Of a stretch of 64,000 nt of DNA, positions 34,601 to 46,600 are shown one piece after another. This stretch comes from Romanomermis culicivorax. Its lineage: Eukaryota; Nematoda; Enoplea; Mermithida; Mermithidae. The stretch covers positions 558,001 through 622,000 of the forward strand of contig CAWUHX010000038.1 in the NCBI GenBank assembly GCA_963922205.1, read 5' to 3'. The position numbers and the translations under genes were made by a program. The notes beneath the pieces were generated by a model. That model worked only from the letters and a program-made list of their open reading frames with translations, ran no database searches and was not told the DNA's origin. How positions within the stretch are numbered: the stretch's first letter is position 1; each line of letters begins with the position of its first letter.

Positions 34601-37600
34601 TTTTGAATAAAAGGTTCTACTGTAGACCTTAAATTTTTTTGGAAAGCACTATTTATCCATGTTTTTAATTTGCATTTAACAATACCCGGATAGTCTCCCA
34701 TATATCAGTGCGAAAATTCCCATAAAGTATTAGTTCACTCTATCAGCACAGACTTGCGTATAAATTCATTGATCGAAAGGTAATGTTTATTTTGTTTGCG
34801 TCTAAGGCCCATATTCACAATCGCGTGTTAAGTCAACACCGTGTTAGGACTTAACACCGTATTGGCTAACACAGCGATCGAGCTAACACCGTGTCAAGTA
34901 TCACCTCGTATTCACAGTAGCGTGCTAAGTCCGTGTTAGCCAACACTGCGTTACCACCATGTTACTTTGGTTATCACTGTGTTACCACCGTGTTACTTTC
35001 GTTATCACCGTGTTACTTTTGTAAGAGGGTGGCAGAATAAGCTCAAGCATGTTTTTTAATATGAAAAAGGATATAACAGGAAAAAAATAAACATTGTGGC
35101 CAATGTCAACAACGTTTTTCAACAATGCCAGTTTTTTCAGTATGTAATCTTTGAGTTTGAACAGTCATTTGATGAGCAGTTAATTTTCATGAATAAAACT
35201 TATGATTTTGTATTAACCTGAAGTGCTGGTGCAATCACATGATTTCGACCAGAAATTTCTAATTGATCTTGGAGAAGCATCATCAAGTCTCAAGAACCAT
35301 TTTTCGACAATTTCTATCTTGATTTAAATGTAATGTTATCGTAGCCCTCAAATGGATTGGCCCTATCCCGAAAGTGACGAATTTGATGTACTATTTCTTC
35401 ACTTTCATCAAGCTGATCCAATAGGTCAATAATATCCATGATAATTGAAAAAATTAACAAACAGACTACTGCTAACACACCGCTAAAACTGGTAGGGGGC
35501 AGGTTTAGAACGCTGTGTTAACTTTTCCATTTTTCGACCCTAACACACGATTGTAAATACGGGGATAAAACTTAGCACCGTGTTACCACCGTGTTAGCCA
35601 AAATTCAACACCGTGTCAGCCTAACACGCCCCTAACACGCGATTGTGAATACGGGCCTAAAAGTTCAGAATGTGACCTGATTGCTACAGTCCATTTAATT
35701 AATGGGCCTTGGAACTTGGGCAAATGTTCTCTCAGACGAAAAACTCTCAGTGCAAATGAATACCTGGCATTCCAAAAGTTTCATTTGGAAAAATTGGGCG
35801 ATGGATACCATAGAGCATTAAACCATTCCAATTTGGGCAATTTAAAATTTACAAACATTTCATAAAGGTAAATCCATGGACACAAAGATCTTCATACTTC
35901 TGTGTCAAAAAAATTCAATTTTCAGATCAAATAGAATATCTGAAGAGCACACCTATCCACTCATTTCTTAACGATGTTGGTGGATGGCCCGTCATAAACG
36001 ATACATGGAAAGATAATCTCATGGATCTGACATCATTGAGCATTCTGATACATCGACAGTTAGGGCGCAGTTTTGTGGTCAGTGATGGAATATCAATGGA
36101 CTGGAAAAATGAGACCAATCATATTCTAATGGTAAGACGTACATTGTCTGGGAAGTTTGAAGAGATTTTATCTCCCCCACCTCCAGCCTATAGTAGGGTT
36201 TTTGGCACTATTCCATATCCGATACCGATCTTTGAATTTTTAAAAATTTCCTTCTCACATATTTTTCTACTATGTACTTCATGTGCCCCGATCTGAATGC
36301 ACTTGGAATTCCAATTTCAAGCCCAAGCAAAACGCATTCACACTTTCGTTTGTATGCTCAACTGAAATTTCCAAGTCGTTTTTCTCTTCAAAGTGGAAAA
36401 TGACAGAAAACTTTCACAATCAAATTCGTATATGACAATTTTTGTATAAGAAAAATCATGTTTGTTCTAGCGAGCCTAATTAGTGTTTCATTATTAACAA
36501 GGCTCAGGTTAAAGTCCATGAAAATTTATTGGCAAAAACAACAAGTACTATCTTGACAACCCATAAACTATGCAGTGTTTTGTAGCTGTTTGTATGTAAT
36601 TCATGTCACTAATGCAACTGTAAGCATTGGATAGAAGGAAATTCGGAATTTTGAGGGTTTGTTCATTGAATCAATAAACTTCAAAAGTCATGACTATAAA
36701 TATCCTATTGTATTGGGCTTCTCTGAATATGCAGCATTTGTTTTGACAAGAGTAATGAGAAAGAACAAGACCATGGTTTTTCTATTCAGATATCGCAAAT
36801 GCATCCAGCCATAACGAGAGACTTCTACCTCAACGATATCAAATATGGTTCAAAAATAGATGCTTACAAAGAATTCTTTGTTGGAGTTGTTCATCTAATA
36901 GCTTCTGACATGAACATGACCACTCGACCAGAAAGAATTGAATCACATTGGTCAAGACTGATCGATTTTGAAAGGCGGTTAGCCAACATAACTATTCCCA
37001 GGCAAGAGCAAGAGAACATATCACATTTGTACAACAAATTTACGATGTCCAACTTTACAGCCTTGATTGATGCTGTAAGTTCTATCAGATTTTTATAGTA
37101 TTTTTCTTTTGCTAATTATATTTGGTACATAATCTTGTACTCAAGTCGGAGCTGCACTTGATGGCAATGTTGCAACATACAGAGCTAAGGTGCAGCTAGG
37201 CTGCAGCTTAAGTTTGTCAATGCAGCTGCACCTTAACTACAGGATGAAACCGATCTCTCATCTATGTGATAATAAAGATTGAACATTGAAAAATAATAAA
37301 TCTTGGACGTGAAGTGTTTTGATGTAGTTCTGTGATTGAAAAACTGGATAGGATTGCCTCATTAAAATTTACTTGATAGCGTTTGCAAGATCTGAACCTG
37401 CGGTTTAATTCCAGCTAAGTTTAACCTCTACACCTGAGTTTTAGCTAAAATTGTTATTTTTAGGGGCAATATGACCAAAGAATTTATTGGCTTGTACCAA
37501 ACTAGCTACCCTAGGTCACTCAAATGAGCTTCCTATTGGTAAAGGCTGATACAGTGCAACAGTTCCTTAGCAGAGCTAAACACAACCTTCAGTCGCTATT

Positions 37601-40600
37601 CAGCTACTGGAATCTAACAACTTGCACCTTAAAAACTACCAGAGTACTCCAGAGAACCTTACCCAATGGTCCTCGTAAAAGTAGGGAATGTGCTGTGCAG
37701 TGAATGGTTGATAAATAAAAAACAGCGGGCTGCCTGCAAAAAATACATAAAATTGTGAGCAATGATCACCAGATGTCACATATAGCCTTTTAAAAACAGT
37801 CTGCCCACGCAAGGACGCCTTCTCGCCACTTTCACAATTTGCATGAATGGGATGCCTGCTACCGTAAGTGCATCCCCAAAAAAATTTGACGTCGATCTTC
37901 AATCAGTTGCAATAAAAATTCCAAGCTCGTTCTCAGTTTAGAAAGTTCCAGCCCAGGCTCAACTTTTCCATCATCATGACGGGTAATTGTTCAAAAGCAT
38001 GGCCATTTGTTATTGCAACTGGAAGTAGCGAGGTCGGATTTAACTCGAAGTTAATTTTTATTATTATTTTTCTGTTTATTTTTTTTATTATATACTTCTA
38101 AGCCAATGTTCTGGTAAATTCTGAGTTAAACTCCAGCTCGAGTTAAACTGGCGATTTAGTGACCGACCCTTGAACCTTTTGTTTTTAGCTATCTATTTTA
38201 GTATGTAAAACTAGCCTAATGGTGAATGAACCATGGACCATGGACATGGAACAGTAAGCAGCCGATTTAGTATTTATAGTTTCATTTAGATTTAGATTTG
38301 TAGTTTCATTTTCGAAATTTTAACAGTAATCCCAGAAATTTGGATGGGCATCACTGAACTAAAATTTTTATTCTAATTTTGAATAGGACATTTAGTAAAG
38401 TACTTTTGAATTTTGAATATGCAAGGAACTCCAGGATGGTCAAGAAATATAATTCAGTCCTTATTTAAGTATATCTTGCAATAAACATTTGGATTTTGGA
38501 GGCATAATGCTGAATCACTTATTTACAAGCATCTATCAAAACCTACACTCACATTCTTGTTTGACACATGATCTCAATCTCTATAATATACTCTGGACTG
38601 ATATTCTAGTGCAATTATTATTCATTTGTCATTATTGTTCACGGAAAATAACTTCAATATTAAAAAAAATTGTTGAAAAGCAAAAATCAATATCAAGATT
38701 TCAGTTTGAATGTTAGAATAGAGAAAATTCTATGATTCCCGACACATGCTAGAAAAATGAATCAGTAAATTTCGTCCGTGCCTTTCAAACAGTCGGGGAG
38801 TATTCAAGAGATCATTGTCAAGCATAATAACTACTGCTGTATGCTTTGAAAATAAAGGTATAGTCGTCGTAGGTTGTGCAGGTGGATTTGGCTGTAACGG
38901 TATCAGTTGATTCACTGTCTATGTCTATGAGATTCCACGTAGCTTCCTTTTTTAGCAGTCAGCTTCCATATGATGAGTTTAATGCACGAGTTATACCTTG
39001 TGTTTTTGCCATTAGAGGTATGGTGTATGCCTTCAGTTTGAACATATGAGAGTGGAAAACGAATTTGTTGAGGCTATCTGACACTTGTGGAATGTGATTA
39101 ATTTATCCAGGGCTACTGGAGCACCATGCGTTCCAATACCTTAAGGGCGAAGTTCGCAGATATTTGGCCATGTTTGTCATCCAGTGGGTAAAAAATCACC
39201 CATGGTTATGGCCAATTAATAAATAAAAATGATTTTTGTTGCTTGTTGTAGGGCAAATAAAATCTGCATTTGCATACATTAAGTTTATCTGATGTACATA
39301 AGAAAAACTATAAAACACAAAAATATCTGTTTGCTCTTACTAGCCTTTCGCACTTACAGATGGTTCGAATTGATTATGCGTTTACAGTAGCAAACATAGG
39401 ACACACTCTGTTCGCACTACTGGGCTCATTTACTCTTGTAGGCCATTAGCGCTCCTGAAGCTCAATCATTATCATACATTAAAGTTTTTAGGTAAACTGG
39501 GAACTGTACTATAAAAGTATTATGCCAGTCGAAGTTTTCGACCGATTAATCAAGCCTAAAACAGACGAATTCACATTCAATGTCATGCATCCTAAATTCT
39601 TCAAGAATTTCAACGACTTACTGTCATCAACTACAAAGGAGTAAGTTTTGATTTGATTTATCATCTTTGAAACTATTTGCGAAAAATTTCTGCTGATATT
39701 TGTATAGTATTACTCAAGTGGAGAATGAACATATGAAGTATTCTAAATTGTGTGGATCCAGTCAATATATTTTGGCTTTATTTCTGAGCGCATGAATCCC
39801 AAAGTTTGTTCTACCCAAACATAGATCTAATCACTTTGTTTTCCCAACGCTTAATACATACTGTGTTGTTTGCTTCCAAAAATAGACATGCCTATGATAC
39901 AGGTCATTCATACTATCGCACATCGGTGTGGGGGTGGAGTATTTTGATCTCGCCCAGAAAGTGCTTGACCTCACCCAGATGCATATTTGACCCCACCCAA
40001 ATAGCGATTCCTTTTTCTATTTGAACTTCTATTTGAACAATCTTGTACACAATACTTGGATATTTAATTTTAAACATGATCCTAATTCATACTAAAAAGG
40101 TTATATAACCTAACTCTAAGGCCCAATTCAGAACTACAATCGCGGATTATCACCAACCGAAACCTTGGAATTGATGACAGCCGCCGATTGTCACTGATTG
40201 TCGCCGATTGTCCGCCACAAAAATCCTACTATTTTTTCACTTCTAAATTGGACTTTCTGCAAATTGCCTACTCATTCCTTAAAATCGCCGGTTGTCGGCG
40301 ATTAAATCCTAGGGATCAGCGACAAAAATCCTTGGATTTTTCACTTTCGAATAGAGCTTAAGACCAAAAATGGCACTGTGCCATCAAATCTTTGACTGAT
40401 CATTTAGCTTTTTAGAAGACAATCCATCACACTCTTTTGCGGGCCCAAATCACAGTCTATTGATTAATTTTGTCTAGCCTTAATATATGCAGAAATATTT
40501 TGGGATTCGGTGGTGTGAATACAAGCAATAATGATACTGGTCCCTTTGAAACATACCAGTAATGTCCATTGCCGCATCAGCATAATGACTTGATCCGATT

Positions 40601-43600
40601 CATGGCCTTTCTACTTGACGGTCTCATATCATTGTGTTAGTGTTTTAAATTAATATAAACCTTTGAGGAAATTTTCCTTCGATAATACAATCAGTCGATA
40701 CCAACTATCTACATCAAGAAAATCAGCTCGACAATGTTGTGCATTGACTTTTATGAGTGATCTCTATTTTTTGGGAAGCCACAGCTCGACAGTATCTGGG
40801 TTTCAGATTCATATCAAACGATTCTTATCACAAAATCCAGACTTCAGTATTAATGGCCTATCAATTACAAAAGTTTTCTCAATCATGATTATATTCATAA
40901 TTGAGTCAAAATTTGAAAATAATCAAATCTCTCCATATTCACATGTCACACATATAGGCACCTATTTGAACTTCCCCTTCAGTAGCCTCAGGCCGTCCCA
41001 CAAGCTCGAAACTATTGATAGTCCACTAATCCCTGACTTTCCTCTATATTTCGGCCCAAATCTAACTGCTTGCTTTTTCTGTTCTTTGAACCTTAAGCTT
41101 TTTTGTGAATGAATAGTGGTCAACAGCTGCCCATTCGAGGGATCAGCTGCAATCATTCCTGTGATAAGGGGATTGGGGGGAACCCGTTCAGCCAGATCCT
41201 GTGCCCAAATGTTGTTTCCCCCATCCATTAGGAAATAAGTGCTTTTTCTTTTTTAGAAAATTTTCGAAATTTTCGCCAATATTAAGCTTTTTCGAACTTC
41301 AGCCGTATTTTAAAACCTGAGGTTCAGAAATTAAAACCGAGCTCGAGTTAAACCCCAGTTTTTGATATTGCAATTGGCCTCCGTTTTTCAGTTACACTAA
41401 CGACTACTGTATTAGGTTTTTCTTAGGATATGAGAACCGGAAAAGTAAGCAATATTTTGATTTTTTCTTTTTTCTGCACACATCATGTCGAACTGGAAAC
41501 CTGCACATCAACTCAAGTAACCATCAACCTGAGTAGGAATTTTTCATTTCCAATGAGGATTTCCCAAGTGGTTGCTTTTGGATCGAGATCCAGCTGTTCT
41601 CGAATGTCTGCTTCTGAAACTTCACCTGGTCAGCCACTAGGTGGTTCACCTTTGATACTGTGGGTGCCAGTTCAGAACTTTGCAAACCGTCATTTGACTG
41701 ATCATTCGGACACAACAGGTTCACCGTTTGCCATATATTTCTTGTTGCCTCAGCTGCAGTTCTGCCCATATCACACTCATAAAAAATACAATGATGTATA
41801 ACAATCAACAACCCAATTTAATTGGCCGGATTTTAAGGAAAAAATTGTTTGATGACACATGACCAAAAATCGACATTACTTTTTTGCCAACTCAATATAT
41901 CTCATATAGGAAGGACATGTCTATTTTTATAAACAGGTACTGTAGTAATGGGAAACCAACCGAGAAACGTTATTCGTTTTCCGGTTTCAATAAACTGAAA
42001 AGCAAGTTCATTCGGCTACAATCTAACGAACACTATCATTTTTAATTTGGTTCTTATTTTAATTGAATGTGATTAATCTCAATAGTTTATTTATCTTGAA
42101 TGCTTGTAAATAATAAAGTCTTTCTGCTAAACCATATACATCACCCAGAATCTGGAGGTTTTGTAGTACACTAAAGTGACATGGAAAACCTGGATTTTAA
42201 GACTGTATGGAGACGATTTTGCTCCATACGGTAATAATTTTCCTGATCTATTCCTCTAATTGAATTTTATTTTAAAAAACCATATCATGTGAATTATTCA
42301 AATACACTATTTCATTGTTGAACATTGTTTTGAAGAACGATATTTGATTATATGATTTGGCGCATGATAAGCGGAACGACCCATTTCTTCGACAATCGAT
42401 TCAGAACTTTGGAACAAGTTTGCTGTTTGAGATTTTACTCGATTTTGAAATGTGTAAACTCTCTTTTACAGAAACATGACTCAGTGACTACAGGCAGTCA
42501 AACCGTGGAAAGTAGATGGAAAATTTGCTCTGGCTATTCGAAACATGTCGATATGGCCAGTGGTGCCTTGTATGTCAGGAATTTTTTCACTAAAGAGGAC
42601 AATCAAGAAGCCAATATTTTGGCGAATAATTTGAAAGAATCTTTCAAAAATATAATTCGCCACACAGAATGGATGGATAGAGAGACACAGATCAAAGCCG
42701 TTGAAAAGGTATGGCAAGTTATATCTGAGAGAAGGCTTTTTGTACTGAAGAAGTCGCAAGTGACGATCAACAGGATACTTGCTGTTACCACGGGGCAAAT
42801 GACAAAAGAAAATCTAATATCATTTTTCACAAAATTTATTCACCAAAAATATAATAACAATAATCAAACAGAAAAAAATAATTATTGTGAATGCGAAGAA
42901 AAAAAAGTAGAAGAATTATCATTTTTCCTTGAGCTTCCAAATATTTTGGTTCCCTTGCGGTTAACAGTTGGCACAAAGTCAAAATTAATGATCTTTCGCC
43001 AAAAGTTTCTTTAGTTTGCTATCAGATGCTATTCAGCTAAATCCCGGGTTGAATTTGAACTTTGGAATGTTTAGCCTTTTTTGAATATGTAGATGAGAAA
43101 CCAGAGTGTTTTTTGTGGTGATTTATTTTTTCCGTTTGCCTATTTTTGGGTAGTTTGGATTTTTGCAAAACCTTGGCAAATAGGCGTAATTAATTGAGTT
43201 TCATCTGAAAAACTAGTAGAAAAGTATTTTGTTTCAATAAACTTTTTGGAAAAATATGTGCTATTAATTATGATTTTTTGCAAGAAAAAAATTCTTTCCT
43301 TTGCTATGAACAAAAACTAAAATTAAAGCACAATATAATAATACAACTGATTCTACGCATAAATACCATTATCGTGACACTGTGTGCTATTCAGGGCACA
43401 AATCAAAACTGTTCTTCTTGCGAACAGATCAAAAGCTTTGCAGCATGCCGCGTTCGTTACCGAATATTGAACAGGACATCGTTTAAAAAAATAGTTCCAG
43501 CATATACAATCCGTGACCTTGACTACGTCTATACAAACAGTGTGGAATGAATAGGATAACATTTCATTTCAGTTTGATGCTTGGGAGTAATCACTGTAAA

Positions 43601-46600
43601 ATTTTCTTTGGCGTGAATTGTTAAATCCGACAAGTCTTACGATTACGACCCTTTCATATTCAAATGAACCTCAGAATACAGCAAAATTCGAAGCAAGAAA
43701 GCGGACCGGCCCAGTACGCCCAAAGTCCCTCTCCAGGCCCGGACCCGTCCCGTAACAGCTAGCGTGTCGCGATGATGAAAAATTATGATAATGCAAAAAT
43801 ATGATCCAAGTCAAATCAGATTGAAGTTGCTAGATAAAAATATATCAACTAGTAAATTTTTCCAGAACTGATTTTCTTTCATAAATCTATAATAATACAT
43901 ATATTCTGCCGTAAAGAAACGACATGCACTGGATGGCAGCACAAGAATGTGAAATCGCCACAGTTTTCCAGGCTACAACAATCAATTCGGGAAAGTTGGT
44001 TTAATTTCACAAATTTTTTTGCAATCCTCAAAAAATTTTTGAATTTTGTGAACGTAAGTTTTTAACTCTTGGAAAATGATCAATACATCATGAGCATAAG
44101 ACAATGAAAGAAGTCATTGACAAACCCGGGTTTTTTGTTGCTTGCCTGATTTTTAAATTTTGGCTTTATGTTTCCAATATTATTTTTGCATTTTTCATTA
44201 AATAATCGAATTGACAGAAAAATTAGATATTTTATTCATGAAATAAATGCAGGAAAGATTCATATTCCAGCTTTTTAGAATACCATGATCCGATAGTTTT
44301 TTCTGCCACTTTGGACGGGAATTAATGATATTTGAATTCAAAACAAGACGTTTGTCTTCGCAGTCAAATTTTTTCGCAATTTGCTTATTTAAACATTAGA
44401 TTGTTTAAAAACCATCATTTGAAAATAAAAAAATCAAAATCTTGTGCTGTATTGTTATCATAATCTGAACTAGAACTCAAAAAGTTAATTATTCTTAATT
44501 TTTGGTTTGCTCTCGAAATATTAAGAAATATAGTCTGTGAGAATCAACCCAGCACCATTGTCAAGGGCGATAATCTAAAAAACTTATCCTGAATTTTACA
44601 CATGTGGTTCAGTTTTTTACACATGTGGTTCAGCTTTTTACACATGTGGTTCAGTTAACGATAACAATTATTTTGCACAATAATCAATTTTTACTGTGTT
44701 ATGGGCATGTAAAGTTGTGAAAATTTACATAAAACTGCAAAAATGGTTGATGTTGCACTTTCATGTATAGTTCTGTCAATTTGTACTATATTTTGTTCAA
44801 TTTTTCTTTAAATGATATAGCAGATGTTGCCCTACATTTATACTTCATATTCACGACAAAAAATTGCTTTCTCATCTTTTTTATGAACACAAGAATGGAA
44901 AAATTTCAAGATTTACCTGTCAAAATTTTGCATATTTTGGCCTACAGTAACCTAAAAAGGCTCCAAATTTGGTCAGTATGAAGAGCTATCATATGACCTA
45001 CAAACCAAAAATAAGGAAAATGAAAGTACCGTTTATTGAGCTATAATGCTCCAAAGTACATCACCTCTACACATAGGGATGTCTAGACCTCAAACAGATT
45101 TTTATTGGCCCTCAGCGGATTCTTGCTGACCCCTAACAGATTCGACCAGCCAGCTTTTGGCTGACCCAGATCGACTTCATAAGGAAGATGATGAAGGAGA
45201 ATGAGAAAAAATGGAATGACGTCATAAAAACGACAATATGACAACGATTTTTCTAAACAGAGCATACTTGATACCAAGGAGCAACATTAAAACTTTAGAC
45301 ATTGCTGACCAAGCAAATACTTTCACACATTTTACTAATGTAGATAGAAGAATATGATTCTTGGATGCCAGGGGCCGTATTCATAAAGGAGGCTAAAGTC
45401 TAAAGTCTGTATTCATAAAAGGTTTTTTTGGCTGTCTAAATGTAGACCGATCTATAGACTTTAGCCCGTTAGAAAAAGACTTGTAAAAACTGTGATATTA
45501 CTAATAGAATCGAATATTAGTAGCCCTAATTCTATAAATAATTGAGATAGAACTTTTTTAAAGATGTTTTTGGGTTGGTCTCGGGGAGATCTACAGATCG
45601 ATGCCCAGTTTGCCGCATTTCGGAACAAAAAACTCAAATTCCCAGAAAAAAAGTTTTCCAAACCATTAATTTTAATGTAGAATGTTCAGACATGCTATAG
45701 AGAAAACACTAATGATTTCAAATGGGTCAACCAAATATTTTGTCGTCATTATATCACCAAAAACTTTTATATGCGATAGGAAAGTCTTTGAGGCCGCATC
45801 ATTGATTGATAAATGTTCACAATAATGTTGCTATGTGTAAAAAAATTCCGCTTTCAATCAATGAAGAGAAAAAGTAAGATATGCTTTCGTATGCCTTTAA
45901 CATATATAAATGACATATGTAAATAGAAGTAAAAAATACTCCAAAATATCATGCTGATCATTGAACAAAGGGCATAAGAGTCGCCATGCCTCACATCCAA
46001 GTTTGAATAAAATAAATTAGAAATAGCTTCTACAGTGTGTAAAAAAACAAAAACTAATAACGGACATAGTCTTATATCTCGCTGGTCCTTGATCAGGATA
46101 ATGAGTGTCAAACCGAGATTTACAGTTAATGAAGAAGCAATGATCGTTTCAATGTGCTCAGAAAGAATGGAAACAATAAAGCAGCCAATAAACCTGTAGT
46201 AACGAAACAATTTTAAACTTCTGTCATTGAAACTCAACCACTAGAACAGTCGAGTAAACATTTCTGACGAATTTCTTTCTCTTATATTCCAAAGTTCTAA
46301 AGAAAAACATGAATACCTACCAGGAAAACCAGCTTCTGAGTGAAATCAGCTTTCACTTTTTGAATTTCATCTTCAGTTTAAAAACTGATATACTGTGGCA
46401 GATGGTTTAAAATCAATGCAGTAACTTTATGAATAATTTGATATGCCGTTGGTTGACTAATTCTTTTTGTCACCGATTATCATTTGAAAAGTCCCTGAAA
46501 CAGCACCGTAAAGCAATGCAAGCTTGCAAAATCGCATAAATAGCTCAATTTCTCTGGGTCGGAATTTCAATCTTTCTATAAATCAATTCAGTAATACCTC

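Noticed and set aside
42352..43014. 220-codon + frame as a single protein
   Set aside because: It joins peptidase exons 8 and 9 through the 54-nt intron and then runs on into intron 9 past a donor at 42709. The residues after AVEKVW have no family similarity, so only 42336-42417 and 42472-42708 are coding.
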